Source: Meconema thalassinum | Lineage: Eukaryota > Arthropoda > Insecta > Orthoptera > Tettigoniidae | Reading direction: 5' to 3' | Assembly (NCBI GenBank): GCA_946902985.2 | Contig: OX336397.1 | Span: 186,376,813-186,440,812, forward strand | DNA length: 64,000 nt | In this document: positions 22,656-35,688 of the stretch, one piece after another | Layout: every line of letters begins with the position of its first letter | Numbering within the stretch: the stretch's first letter is position 1 | Made by a program: the position numbers and the translations under genes | Notes under the pieces: generated by a model | Seen by the model: the letters and a program-made list of their open reading frames with translations, nothing else | Databases searched by the model: none | Told to the model about the DNA's origin: nothing

Positions 22656-24748
22656 ACTGAGCCTCAAACTATAACATTCAAAGTTCACGAAGTATTAAGC
22701 TTGTAGGCATGTATGATATAACGTGTTGTGCTACGATTAGAATGCGTTTTGTTCAGTTGTTATGATACACTTCTCGCCCATCACACCTGTGCATGTTAAC
22801 GGTCTGAACTGGTTTCAATGAGGCAAGTCAGGTCGACTGCCCCAGCACGCTGTCCCTAGTGTTACTACACATCGCATAAAGTCTTCCTTATAGCCTGCCA
22901 CAAATACAACTAGATTATCATGCTGTAATTTCACTTGATTTAGAAGCTTTATTGTTCCTGAATCACTCTGATGCTGTAAGATATCGAACTGGCGAATGAC
23001 TAACCACCGAGCCGAACTAAAGAAACTCTCGCATGTCGGACGATTGAAAACCTGACTGTAGGCTTAACTCACTCGAACTCACTGACTGCAGAACGGAACA
23101 CATTCTTCCAGACCAGCTGGTGAACTCTCAGTACTGTCACTCTCCTCTCCCCCTTCTCTGTCCTAGCCAGCACATCATGGTCCACCCCTCTTGTGACAGG
23201 GTCGCGTCACGCCCGCTCTGACGTCATTATATCCACTGATTGGAGTCCAATTTACATAACCTTACTTGTGTTTCTCTTCTATTAAGGGGCATCAACCGAG
23301 ATAAGTATTAATAATGTAACTTCCTTTCATTCTTCGTCTTGAAATGAATAAATAAATAAATGACTTCCTTGTCGGCTTCTCGCCGCGCGTCATGATCTTG
23401 AGGTGTCGCTCTCTCATGCAGAGTTCCCACAAAGCAATATTTTCTACGCTAGCGCATTCTTTCCAACCAAATACAACTGACATGGTCAGCGTAGCTGATA
23501 ATCCCAAGTGCATATCGGGTACAGTACAGTGTTGATATTCATATAATAAGTAGCATACATCTCAGAATTTTTTCAAGCATCGAGGATATGACTCATTCTG
23601 AATTTGAATAGTAGCTAACTACCAGCTCACAGTACATTTTACTTGTAAAGGAAGCACATCAGTGACCTGTGTAATGCAATTAGCTGCAATTTCAATTCTA
23701 CAGTAATAGAATGAGACCTAATTTTACTACAAGTATTGCTCATGGTGGCAGTAATTGGCGCTGGCTTTATTAAATCCTGAGGGTTTTTGATTTTGAGAAT
23801 TGCGTTTAAGGGAGAATTAGAGATGATGGTTTAACTTCCGGAGGGAACAAGACAAATTAATTTGTTTACAACGATAAATAAAGTTTTAATTACCTGCAGT
23901 TCATGTAAAGTGAGAATAACTACCACCTAATGCCACCAACCGTCGGCCAATTACCGACCCTGCGGAAAATAACAGGATAGGTGTGGTGGAGGGGCATGTA
24001 ACGGCGTTTTCTATGGCAGAAATCCCACCATTAGTGCCTGAGTATTACGTTGATTGAATGATTAGGGTAGCACGTTTAACAGGAGTTGGTGTCAATTATG
24101 TTCTAAGATGAAGGATTAAGGACATTTGTTTTCTTTACAGCTAAAGAAAATTCTAATTACATTTGTTGGCAGAAAAATTAACAATTGAATTACAAGGTAA
24201 GTTATAAAGAGGGAGAGAGAAAGTGATAACGGATGAATTAAAAGAAGAGACCTGAAAATTCAATAAAGGGACATTCAATGTAAACATTTGTACAAATCAG
24301 TAGACCAATGCATCTTTGAATATAAATAAATATAATTATTTCCTGATAAACAAATATCCGTCCAAATTAATGTTTTAATCTCTGGTCCTTGTCATTGATT
24401 GGAGAGGAAATCTGAAATGTGAGAGAGCCGTTGACTGAGCGATGTTAGAAAGCACATTATTGAAGACAAAAATCAAAGCTTGTTGACCTCGATGCTAATT
24501 AAAATAAAACAGATGTGTGGAAAATGTACAATGATACTTGAGTTGATATTGTCTACACAGTGTCTATGTCTCGAAAACTTTTCTAGTACTTCAATTTTGG
24601 ATTTCACTCCTCATCTTTAGATGTTAGTAGTTACTGCTGTAAAATGAAACATGTCATTAGTACAACGACTGATCCAGTAAACGACTGCTCGGTCATCGTG
24701 CGTCAACGTTTTATAATTTAATGTAATCATTGGACTTATTTTGCATGA

Positions 24749-25364
24749 ATGTGCTTCGATGTGCAGCAAATTCCACTTATTCCAGAATCATCCATAGAGG
24801 GGGCATACAATTCCGGGCAAGTGAGGTTGTGTAGTGTATGTATTGTAGAGATTTATGTGAATAATCCAAACTGTTATTTATGGACAGAAGATCAAGCCGG
24901 AAGCGGCCTTATCGATGTTTCTTCTGCTCTGTTACAGTATCTTATAGCCGTGCAACTAACTGAAAATGTTGCAAGTATTAGTCTGTTCTTTGATGGGTGT
25001 AGCGCTCCGATTAAATGTTGTTATGCGTACGCTTATGCATTTTTAGTAGAAATAAATTTTAAGAGAACACGTTTCACATAATGTTTCCCGTACAAGGCCA
25101 CAGCATTTAACCAGATGATCGGAAGTTTGATCAGGTTGACAAGCCACTAATGGAAGAATCAACCATTATTCATAAAGCTGATTACTTTGATGTTTATGAA
25201 TCGGCGGATGTCATTAAACTGGTTTGCGAAGACTGGTAACAACATGGCACCATAGCCTTTCTTCAAAGAACAAGGCTGCTTCCGGCGTCTAGGTGGTATT
25301 TCAGATTGCAAAATAATTCTAATAAAAATATAACTCATCATCCAATAGAAAGAAAGTGGGTTAA
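24749..25364 (+). pseudogene. Transposon-type coding region, left part (DUF7869-like?)
   Basis: The first frame (24749-25081) has FDVQQIPLIPES and YLWTEDQAGSG followed by SSALLQYLI and ISLFFDGCSAP. This resembles an insect repeat-protein pattern of the type W-E-x2-A-x-R-G ... S-C-L ... S-D-x-C-x-G-Q-N. From 25081 another frame reads MFPVQGHSI, a stop, PDDRKFDQVDKPLMEES, KADYFDVYE and IERKWVK up to 25365. I recall this protein type being labelled DUF7869 in insect genomes, but I cannot confirm the name. It is broken by one frameshift near 25060 and by stops. It is cut at TTAA 25361-25364 by the piggyBac-like insertion, and its frame resumes at 36027. Confidence 0.5.
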
Positions 25365-25769
25365 AGCAACGCCACCTAGAAATAAGGCCTCCGCACTCCC
25401 TGACAATAGCTTCCTTGCTTGACCAACAGTAGTCCTAGTCATAACAAGGCGATAGTAGCGAGGTGTACCTTCAATAGGTTTTGCTCTTAAACGTTCAAAT
25501 TACTTGGATCAATGTAGAATGTGTGTTCTGAACGTTTTGTGCATTTTTTTAAAAATTATATTGGATATTCTCACTGTTAATTTAGTTTATTTAGCGTATG
25601 GCTTTTACTGCCGAGAGTGTCCAAGGACATGTTCATCTTGCCAGAGGCTGTAGGTGCTTCAAGCGGACACCTATGGGGTGAGCTACAAGTACCGTTCAAT
25701 TTCAAGTATTTCCAAGTTTCGCTACCTTATGTCATTGACACCAAGTGTGGAACGTTGGAGAATAGAGCA

Positions 25770-25980
25770 GTTCAACGAAATGTAACGTAGAAATTTAGCT
25801 TCATACAAGTTTAGTTAGTAGAAATCTATAACATGGGACCGTCGGCTTTACTGCTCCTCCGAAGGATGGCATACTGAAGGATTTTTACGCTCTTAAAAAA
25901 TTCGATGACTTCGGCCGCGTTTGAAGCCGCGATCTTCGGCACAGCAGTTCAGCATGCTACCAACTACGCCACCGAAGCCG
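25770..25980 (-). mobile_element. tRNA-derived SINE (family 5)
   Basis: On the minus strand the head GGCTTCGGTGGCGTAGTTGG gives an A box, with GCGGCTTCAAACG as a degenerate B box. The body includes AGTATGCCATCC and AAAGCCGACGGTCCCATG. A second copy without the head lies at about 52840-52995 in the same orientation. An ATT run adjoins the head side. A piece at 25580-25690 may be another SINE tail. Confidence 0.55.
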
Positions 25981-26629
25981 CATTATTATTAATCAGTAAA
26001 ATTCCATATAGGCGCTGTGTGTAGAGAAAATTATCCAACGGGACCAAAAGTACAAGTGTTTTCTTTTCCGAAAGAAGCAAGCTTGACAAAGAAGTGGATA
26101 CAAGCCATCCCAAGAGGAACATTAGTCTAACAGTCAGTAAAACAACAAAGTAAGGTAGCCTATACAGTATTTATATTACCAGTATACATGGTGCACACAA
26201 CCTCAGATCATCCTGTGAAAACATTTCACATCTAAGTGTTTGCCTGTTTGGAATTACCTTGTTTGGTATTATTTCCATTCCAGTGAGTTGGGGGTTTCCC
26301 TCCTGGAAGTACCGTAGGCTATGCGTATCAAATTAGGCTCAGTTAGTAACAGTGAAGGAGGCGAGAACCTACGAAAAGAATTTCTTAGCTATAAATACCT
26401 TTTGTAATGATTAAAACTGGTCTGGAAATGATGCAGTTCACTCCTCCGCTGTCTATAACCCACCCGCCATCCCTTTCAATATCACGACTTATATAGTAAA
26501 ATCCAAGCTTGGAAAGATACGAAAATCATTAATACTCGTATTATCATAATAACCTAGTGGAGTGTCCCCGTCTCCTTCACTGTTAATGAGGTGTAGCGTA
26601 TTCATATTTGTATTTTAGACTACTTTTCT

Positions 26630-29600
26630 CATTTTGTAAAAATGAGGAAAAAATACACTTATGAGATCGATCCGGGAAAATGTTTGTATGCCTGTCTGTC
26701 TGTCTGTGTGTCTTACCCCCCTATCAACTCCTAAACGGCTGCAGCTATTGAAACCAAATTTGGTAAGAGTAAAGAAGTATACCAGAATATCTCACGGCCA
26801 TATTTGAAAAATCGCAATTGAAACTTGAGCTCTATGTTGGATATCTCAGAGGTTATGCATGCGAACTATTCCAAAATTGGCACACATATAGATAATAACA
26901 TTCCAGATTAATTTTCAGAAGTCCATACATGCCAATGTTGCCAACATGATTCTAAGCCTGCCGATAGGTCCAATTTCTAAGTGCATGTAACCAGTGGCGT
27001 ACGCAGGATTTCCTTCTGGGAGGGGGGGGGGGGGTCATTAATATAATAGGGTAATTGTGTACATTACCGGTATTACAGGGACAGATGACCTTGCTCTTCC
27101 GCCCCTTAAAACGACAGTAATCATCATAATTAAAATGATACTTTGATTAATATTCATAAAAAACACCATTTAAATAACCGCTCTCTTTGCATGAAAAATA
27201 TTTTAGGTCTCATGTTTTCGACACAATAAAAAAATGAAAAGAAATTCTAAAAAATATGGACAACAGTAACTAAATATTGAGACTGAAACGATGCAGTGGT
27301 ATAATCATGACCATAGTGACGTGGTTGCTTAAAATATTGATATTCTGTGAGAGAAAAATAATGTTTTGCTCTCCGTGTTCCTACTGCAATTGTTATTGGC
27401 TCTCTAAATCTGCCTATCTTGATTATTTTATCTGTATCATTAATTGGATTAAATTGCAGAAACTCCTCTTTTACTGAATTATCTATAAAGAAACGGGCAC
27501 ACACAATTAAAGCAACCCGAAGCTACGTGAAAAGACTTAGCGATCGCACATTTCAACAGCAAAACTGATCCATGGGTAGCTCCAACACTGCGAGTAGAGT
27601 GCAGGGCATTTATTAAGTGAGGAACGTGACCACACCTAAGGTGTATGCGGGAGTTAAGACGCCTAACGAGCGATGACTTAAAACAGGTGATAGATGGGAC
27701 AATATATAGATTCAAGTAAAGGAATATCTCGGGGGGGGGGGGGGGGGGGGGCAACCCTGAAACCCCCCGTCGGTACGCCACTGCATGTAACTTCTATACT
27801 ATTGATTGGATTTCAACCAAATGTCGTAAGTATTCTGTGTACTACAACATATATTACTGTGCGTAGTCTAAAGGGGCACCAGTGTTGACAACTGATAATA
27901 AATTCTCTCTCTATGTTTTAACCCTCATATCAATATATCAGAAAGTATGCAAGCCAACAGCTCTAAACTCTGCACCTGATATTCTACCTTAGTTTGGTGC
28001 AACTTATATACATCAGTGCTGCCGACACGATTCTAAGCCTGCTGATAGGTCCAGATTTTAAATACATATGCCTTATATACGAATGGATTTTAACCAATTT
28101 TCGTATGTGCTTTATATACCATAACCGTTATGACTATGCGTATTCGTAAGAACCAGCAGGGCTGCCAACTGTTAATGAATGCTCTCTAAATTTGTTTAAT
28201 CCTAATATCAATATATCAGAAAGAATGGAAGCCATCATCTCTAAACTTTGCACACGTATTGTACCTGACACTCTAGGTTAATTTGTAGTAACTAATATAC
28301 TTCAGTGCTGCCAACATGAGTCTAAGCTTTCTGATACTTTCAATTTTAATTACATGTAACTTCTATACTAACAAATGGTTTTATCCAAAATTGGCACTAT
28401 AATAGATCGTAATATTTCAATATTAATTCTGTGCATCAAATACTGTACATGACAATGTTCCCAGCATGATTTTACGCGCACTGATAAATCCAGTATCAAC
28501 AGCATGTAACGCCCATACTATCCATTAGACTGCAACCAAATTTTGTATGTGCATTCTATAACTTAAGAGATCGAACTAAGGATATATTCAGAGTCACCAG
28601 TGCAGTCAACTGTAGTAAGTTACCTACTTGATGTTGTCATTATTCTAGATGGGTCTATGTATACAGATTTGTATGAATTTTACATTTTCAGAAAAGTAGG
28701 ATCTTTAGTTCGTCTCGGAAGTACTTATTCTTGTTCAAATTAGAGTAAAACCACTGTACCAGTGCATCTCTGCCTTTGTGCATATTATTGTAGTTTACAG
28801 TACATACGCCTATGATTAGTGCCTAGGGCCTACTTTAGAATTTCTCCAGCATAGACTTATGGTAGCCCTGCTTACTGCATTTATTTAGACATGGTATTAA
28901 TTGCCCAGTTCGCAACACATGGGTTCATTGTTGAAAGTTCATAAATCTTGTATAGAATCGATGAATGCACTATATTTTTGTGTTGGCACAGGCTAGAGTA
29001 GAATGTGGCTTTGTCTCCGTTTCATTCACGGCTGTGATTATATGGGAGCCACTGAGGTAAGGGCGGTGCTTCAGGTCACATTGCTCCTGAACAAGTATTA
29101 ATAACGGTATTTAATTAATTCTCAACAGGTATGTGAACAACATTTCACCCCCATGAAATTATAAGAATATCTGTGGATGCCACGAGAAACAAAGCAGATC
29201 CTTACAGCCATACTAGACCCTCTTTACTTCCAGGGGTGCCATCTATTTTTCCAAATTGCCCTCATTACTTAACCCTCCGCTAGTCGCGCATGGGTCTGAC
29301 ATCCCCATGGTTCGTTTGAGTTTTAATATCAACCAACAGTTCAAGTTATGATCTTTTCGTTTTGGGACTTATTGCACCATATTTCAGTATGTATTTCCCT
29401 CGAGTTGTTAAATGACGAATCTAACAAGGAGTTCGTGTAGACCTATGTAGCCTATTTTCATATATCCTACTTTTGTTGTTTGCCTCTATCAACATACAAA
29501 ATTTCAGTTTGATTGCTGTAATAGATTCGTAGATATAGAGAATCGTCTTAATAGTTCGGATGGTCGCCATGTTTGATTTTTATATATGTAGGCCTTAAAG

Positions 29601-30200
29601 TTATGTGCTATTACGTGAATATTATTGTGTAGGTGTATTATTCAAACTTCGATCGCATGATTAGGACACACGAAATACAATCTGTATGTTAAAATTTCGC
29701 ACTGCCACCATCTTGAGGTTATGTAAACAATTGGACAAAATTGGATTTCAGTGCATTTCAATGTGTATAAATATTTGCTGTACCGTACCATGGTTCACTG
29801 CGTTCGGATAGTTAATACACCAGAGAAGTATATCTAAATTGTTCAACTTAGTTTGGCTGCTATTTTCGTTCTGTACTTAACAGGTTTTTGAAAGTGACAA
29901 AGGTGAACCTTAAGTGGTGCCCTTTGTCACCGTAAAAATTTTCAGGGTGATATCAGTAATTGTTTCTGAGATTTAGAATGCCGGTGAAATACTTCGCACA
30001 GCCGCCATGTTGGTTTGGTAGAATGTTATGAAATTTGAAGGGCACGGTCGAGGTTGGACAAAATAGTATTATGACCTTACCGAGTTTTCTTGAGATCGCT
30101 TCAGTCGTTTAGATTTTATTAGGGAACACACACATTCGCACACACACACACACACGGACAAAATGTGATCTCGTAAGCCAATTTTTTCATAAATGAAAAT
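26630..30200. mobile_element. Foldback-like repeat element (member 1)
   Basis: Both ends carry related heads in inverted orientation. The left (26630-26780) has a small palindrome (CTCATTTTGTAAAAATGAG), TTATGAGATC, a TGTCTG run and CTAAACGGCTGCAGC. The right (30200-30050), read on the minus strand, has a palindrome, TTACGAGATCAC, a TG run and CTAAACGACTGAAGC. Between them are degenerate repeats, e.g. CATGATTCTAAGCCTGC near 26945 and its variants near 28025 and 28315, spaced about 290 bp. No protein is encoded. The left arm is interrupted by the hAT-type element at 26992-27783. Confidence 0.45.
26992..27783. mobile_element. Non-autonomous hAT-type element, 792 bp, perfect 8-bp TSD
   Basis: The target duplication CATGTAAC flanks the element at 26984-26991 and 27784-27791. 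Termini are CAGTGGCGTAC at the left and GTACGCCACTG at the right, exact inverted repeats over 11 bases. An 8-bp duplication and a CAGTG start are hAT features. Just inside are poly-G runs (27022-27034 and a 21-base run at 27731-27751). The two minus-strand open frames inside (27247-27504, 27479-27781) have no transposase motif I can recognise. Confidence 0.9.
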
Positions 30201-33200
30201 AGGCTAAAATAACTCCACACATGTAAAATTTATCAGTTGCTGTATCATATGGGACTGGTAGCCCCAACGCGCCCAGTGATGTAATATTCTGTCAGGGCGT
30301 CGTCAGTGAGTAGTAGGTGTGCTGTTAGAGCGATTATTTGGTTTGGTACTGTACCCGTAATTACCTACCATCAGCTTGTTGAAATCCCTTGATGGTAACC
30401 GGATCGTAGAACCTGAAAACCCCGGCTAGTAAACTCCCTGATCCTACCAACAAGTGACGGGGATAATAGGGCACAGGCATTCCTAACCGAGGCAACGTTA
30501 AGAAAATCCATGCCCAACGAACAAAAAGTTGCTCAAAGTACACGGGAATCATATAAAAGAGCAATCTCGGGAATGTGGAAGACACCGAAATAGCTAGCAA
30601 AGGCATTCTTAACGTGACCTCATATCACTTGTATAAAGAATCACACCTCGACGATTAAAATAAAACTGTAGAAATATTTATTCAGATCAAATATAGTGAA
30701 AGTCACTATATGAAATAATCAAGAACAGCAAGAATGCATCTACTTCAAATTGAAATTCAAATTGGAGCAATACAACTGCTAGTCCCAGTCATCACTGGTA
30801 GTGACTGTATTTTATCAAAAATCATGAATATATAATATTAACAGTGATCCAAAATGTAGTAAGACGAAGATAATTACGTTGGATCCGTATTTCAGAAAAT
30901 TCACAATTATAGGCTTCATCTGCCTATACACAAAATTATACCCTTTATATATATTACAAATTTACAGAATTCGTGTAACACTTTATTTAGTGTTTTCGCT
31001 AGCCTCAGATCCGACACTCTTCCATAGTGTCTTATTTTAAAATAGTAATCTCATATATGGTGAATGTTATGTCAGGTTTTACCTGACCAAGCAATCGAGC
31101 TAAGTAGATTTTAAACAACCTCCTAAATTGAAGTATCATCTCCAAGTCAATAGTCTGGGATGATTATATGACCTAATTAGCATTGCAGTGTGATTCTAGA
31201 ATTAAGATCCTCCAAAAATAATTTAATCATCCATGCAGTGAAATTCACGATTCTACACAACAGATTATTCACATGGAATCTCGCTAAAATTCTGCCTAAA
31301 GCAATTCAGTCATCTGGCTTCATAAATCCATCTACGTGGATTGTAATTCACATTATACCGTAGAATATTCCTTTGAATATTATTTCATTAAATAACTGCC
31401 TCTACGTGGATTCATTATTACACATAGTACTGCACTGAGCATTTATTTTAACCTTAAACATTGCATTGTTATTAATCATTGCCATTAATAATCACCCTAA
31501 CTGGTGAACGACGACATTTCATTATTAGAATCATGTTTACAGCTGTTATTCACATTTAGAATTGCGTTGATAGAATTATACAGTTTTCGTTATATTTTAT
31601 GACCAATTATAGAATATTGGTTTCATTCCTTTATCTATTTATCCATAAGAATCAAAAACTCTGCTGTCAGTAGGCTTAATTATAATCACAGATCTGGTAA
31701 AGGATCTGCCTGCATATTTATAGAAATTGGGATTAACGTGAATAAATATGTTGAGTGTTTTATCAAAGTATTCACTAGTCAAAAGACTATACAAAAGTTA
31801 CGCGTTATAATTCCATCTAGTATGGATATCAACGATGCCTGAACAAGCATGGCTATCATGTATCAAAAATATTTAAATTCAAACGAAGAAGTAAACTGGA
31901 TTAAGCAAAATATTGGAACAGGTCTACCCAAAAGGGTTCTAGAAAAACGAATAGTATCCTACACCACCGACCTAGGTAATCATATCAATTAGCACGCTAT
32001 TGATCGGTTAGAAACACTATAGGTGTCTATCTCCCAAAAGAACATAGCATAGTCCCAAGTGAAAGCAAAAGATCAGCCTTCTTCACTAAAAACAGCTTCA
32101 ACAAGTGTGTTACTATCTAGAAAAATCATTCATAAGCTTCAAAACACAACTTTCGAGTGTATAACTGTTTTAGAGTTGAACTACAAGTGTAGCTCGAGTC
32201 AGAGTCTACAAATGTGCAAAATGTCGAAAATAGACATTAATGAATGTTCTCAACACCATCAAAAAACTCGCAGAATAAAATCTTCTTCTAGTGGTTCCTC
32301 TTCTTTACGTTAAAGAAGTTTCCAACTCAAATGACTTGAATTTACTATTAATATGAAATTACACAACAATAAATTTACAAATGGGTGCATCCTTTACTAG
32401 AATGAAAACTCTGTCTAGGATAGAATCAGTCATGACAGTGACATCATGCCTAAACTCTTATCTTTCGACATACTAATCAAAAATACTCAAAAATGGCAGC
32501 AAAAATAACGTTAGAATGTCAAAGCTCTAATACGATTATAGGACTGATTTTCTGTACCTTGTTGACTCTCGAAGATGTTGGAAGAGCAATGATATGCCCT
32601 TCATATCATTTCCTCCCTTATACATGGCGATGGTAAAGATTCTCCAGGTCATCGAGAACCGAACTCTGGAACTCCTGTCTCCACTCCACTCCAATGGTTC
32701 CATTTGGTTATCAGGATACCTCCCATCCTGCACGAACGGTCAGCTCCCTCACCACGCAAAGTACATCTCACTCCAGATAAACGTCCGTACAAAAGTAGTA
32801 TAACGAACGGGTAGAAAGTGCCGTAACGCAAAAGTCATGCTTAGCACTGGTCAGCTGTGAAGTGCGGCACTGGGAAACGCGTGAAGCTATGCCGGTTTCA
32901 CAGAGAATGTTCGCTGGTTTGCTTGCATTGTGATACTCAAATCTGCTGTGTCTAACCTGCCATGTTTCTCATATTACAGCACATTTTAAATCTTCCTCAT
33001 GACATCCGGTTAATTAACGCCACTGTAAGTCAGAGGAATAATGTTAATAGTTCGAAAGTAGTAACTTGGTTACTAGTTTCATACAGTTGTATGAAAAAGC
33101 ACCCATCAAATAATAGAGTTCACTGCTGTGAGATATAGCATGATTTACTGTGCTTATTGTTCTTGTTAATGTACATGTTTATAATAGCAAAGTCTGAGTT

Positions 33201-33900
33201 CATACGTGTACGATGTATTACTTGCCCATAAGAACTATTACATGTTCTAATATACTGTACTGCGTAAAATGTCCACAAGTGTGTGTGTGCAATATTGTTA
33301 GACTCTCTTCATTTAATAAGAGTTGTACACGTTAGAAGCGAACTTTACACTCCCGATACGCGCTATGTCCAGTCAGTACACAAGTGAAGGTCTTGTTGTG
33401 AACCCGTGAGAAGCGAAATAGGTTCTGTGTTCTCCCCAGCGGGTAAGGTTTCACGACGGTTCAGGTACTCTTACATCAGCGCCATCTGGTTTGACAATTC
33501 ATAATCTCGACGTATGATTTATATTATTTATATGTTCGAGGGAGCTCAATAACATGAAAATATATCGTAATTCATTTAACGCTATGCTAATTAACATTTC
33601 ATAATACTCAAAGTGTGTAAATAGTTCTCATTTCTCCTTAATGAGCTTTAAATAATCTCTTGGTTGCCGGTCGATTCATTGGATCAATACTTGCATTGCG
33701 CTTGTGACGACACAGTACCGAAGTCTCCCTTCGAGCGATCTCGGAGTGACTCGGAATGTACCGTATCCTCACGTCATCAGCTGCGAGACATATGACCAGC
33801 CGGCGCACGCTATAAATCCAACCACGTTGAAAGTAGTGCTGAAATACTTAACGTTTTGACCATGATAATAAAGGTACAGTACGTTGCTTCAGTGAATATC
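30200..33900. other. Coding-free interior of the piggyBac-like element
   Basis: This stretch is A+T-rich with no protein-like frame. It holds a short AC microsatellite at its left edge (about 30137-30158) and repeated words such as CATCTACGTGGATT (31330, 31405), but no defined repeat unit. It could be a decayed insertion whose ends I cannot define. Confidence 0.4.
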
Positions 33901-33929
33901 AGCAAAGAGATATACGACTTACGAAAACC

Positions 33930-34740
33930 TTAGGATGTAGATGAAGTATGTTGCCTTCCGCTGGAAGATAACGAAGCGCTAGTTGATGATAATTTCAAAG
34001 AAAATGGTGACTCTGTTACTGAAGACAAAGTTGAAACAAGATCTGAAGACTCGGATACTGACCATGAAATTGATCAGGATGGACGAGGGCGGTACAGGAG
34101 GCGAGAAAATGGATGGCCGTTTATATTTTATTGGTAAGTAGGCCATTATTATTAGCTTATTATATGTCTTCCTCTTTGCGCAGTGGCTAGCATTCTTGGC
34201 TGTCAGGCCCGGGTTTGAATCCCGGCTCTGCCTAGAAACGTAATTCTGGTCAGAGGGCTGGAACGGGGTACACTTAGCCTCGTGACGAAAAGTTGAGAAC
34301 AGGTGGGTTTGATTCCTACCTCAGCCATCCTAGAAGTGGTTTTCCGTGTTTTCCCCAATTCTACTCCGGGCAAATGCAAGGATGGTACCTATCTGAAGGC
34401 CACGGCCACTTACTACCCAAATCCTACCTGAATTACAAATACACACACTACTACATACGTCGCAATGATACAGGTTATCAGACTCACACCCAAGTACACG
34501 GGGCTACATGACTACGATGTCGCAAGGCCCCTAAAGAATCAGCAACAAGAACAGATTCCAGTTATAGGCAAGGATGGCGCGAAGTGGAACAAGGAAGCAT
34601 GGATGGTTACTCAGACACGGCCCATATTCTGCTGTTGTAAGCTCTACTAATACTGAATTTGAATGTTGGAACCTTTTTGTTAGTGATGAAACACTGGTAC
34701 CAATTGTTGACATGAAAACTGCGATATAGGCAGTGAATAT
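33930..34740 (+). pseudogene. piggyBac-type transposase, N-terminal part, fragmented
   Basis: The plus strand from about 33952 encodes an acidic N-terminal region (LEDNEALVDDN, RSEDSDTDHEIDQDG) and ends FYW at about 34133. After a SINE insertion (34150-34500) it resumes with VIGKDGAKWNKEAW near 34562 and ECWNLFVSDETLVPIVD near 34660. In piggyBac transposases an acidic S/D/E-rich N-terminus, a G-K-D-G-x-x-W motif and a W-x-L-F-x-x-D-x-x-L segment occur in that order. The catalytic DDD core is absent: the 53-bp minisatellite begins right after, at 34784. Frames shift between pieces and TAG ends the last one. Confidence 0.6.
34150..34500 (+). mobile_element. Two SINEs in tandem (families 1 and 2)
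   Basis: First, a tRNA-like head with GCGCAGTGGCTAGCATTC (A box) and GGGTTTGAATCCCGGC (B box) leads into GCTGGAACGGGGTACAC, the family 1 body seen at 17150-17462. A second Pol III-type B box, GGTTTGATTCC, leads into a body with GTGGTTTTCCGTGTTTTCCCC and GGCCACGGCCACT, shared with 53290-53660. Together they split the transposase pseudogene. Confidence 0.65.
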
Positions 34741-34783
34741 AAAGTTGAAATAATGAACGATCACTGAGAAGTGGGGCCACCAG

Positions 34784-35688
34784 ACCCACGCGCCTATCGG
34801 ACGGTTAAGTACATCTGCTAGCTACAAGGAAAGCTAACCCATGCGCCTAACGGAGGGTTAAGTACACCTTCTAGCTACAAGGAAAGTAACCCACGCGCCT
34901 AACGGAGGGTTAAGTACACCTACTGGCTACAAGGAAAGCTAACCCACGCGCCTAACGGAGGGTTAAGTACACCTGCTAGCTACAAGGAAAGCTAACCCAC
35001 GTGCGTAACGGAGGGTTAAGTACACCTGTTAGCTACAAGGATAGCTAACCCACGCGCCTAACGGAGGGTTAGGTACACCTGCTAGCTACAAGGATAGCTA
35101 ACCCACGTGCGTAACGGAGGGTTAAGTACATCTGCTAGCTACAAGGAAAGCTAACCCACGCGCCTAACCGAGGGTTAAGTACATCTGCTAGCTACAAGGA
35201 AAGCTAACCCACGTGAGTAACGGAGGGTTAAGTACACCTGCTAGCTACAAGGATAGCTAACCCACGCGCCTAACGGAGGGTTAAGTACACCTGCTAGCTA
35301 CAAGAAAAGCTAACTCACGCGCCCAACGGAGGGATACGTACACCTGCTAGCTGCAAGGAAAGCTAACCCACGTGCGTAACGGAGGGTTAAGTATACCTGC
35401 TAGCTACAAGGAAAGCTAACTCACGCGCCCAACGGAGGGTTAAGTACACCTGCTAGCTAAAAGGATAGCTAACCCACGCGCCTAACGGAGGGTTAAGTAT
35501 ACCTGCTAGCTACAAGGAAAGCTAACCCACGCGCCAAACGGAGGGTTAAGTACGCCTGCTAGCTACAAGGAAAGCTAACCCACGTGCCTAACGGAGGGTT
35601 AAGTACGCCTGCTGGCTACAAGGAAAGCTAACCCACGCGCCAAACGGAGGGTTAAGTACACCTGCTAGCTACAAGGAAAGCTAAGAGA
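34784..35688. repeat. 53-bp minisatellite, about 17 units
   Basis: The unit contains GGAGGGTTAAGTACACC, TGCTAGCTACAAGGAAAGC and TAACCCACGCGCCTAAC. Copies differ at few sites (ACGCGCC/ACGTGCG, ACACC/ACATC/ACGCC). Blocks alternating GCGCC and GTGCG suggest amplification in multi-unit steps. There are no spacers. Confidence 0.95.

Larger units (their letters stand above)
19662..24700. other. Coding-free A+T-rich DNA with two small tandem repeats
   Basis: This 5-kb stretch has no protein-like frame. It holds a two-copy ~72-bp repeat (21352-21500) and a three-copy ~57-bp repeat (22509-22655). A more G+C-rich patch at about 23000-23290 has pyrimidine runs, but no gene start was found. It may be long noncoding transposon DNA. 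No LTR or inverted terminus could be defined. Confidence 0.5.

Noticed and set aside
19662..24700. Search for LTRs or inverted ends in the A+T-rich 5 kb
   Set aside because: No pair of direct or inverted termini could be found by eye, so no LTR element is claimed.
34130..34140. GGTAAGTAGG after FYW as a splice donor of the piggyBac transposase
   Set aside because: SINE sequence follows almost immediately, so interruption by insertion explains it better. A donor site cannot be excluded.
34784..35688. Regular short repeats that resemble a CRISPR array
   Set aside because: Units are contiguous with no spacers and the context is plainly eukaryotic, so it is a minisatellite.
34784..35688. Telomere-like GGGTTA words
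   Set aside because: They occur once per 53-bp unit as part of GGAGGGTTAAG, not as tandem hexamers or insect TTAGG repeats.
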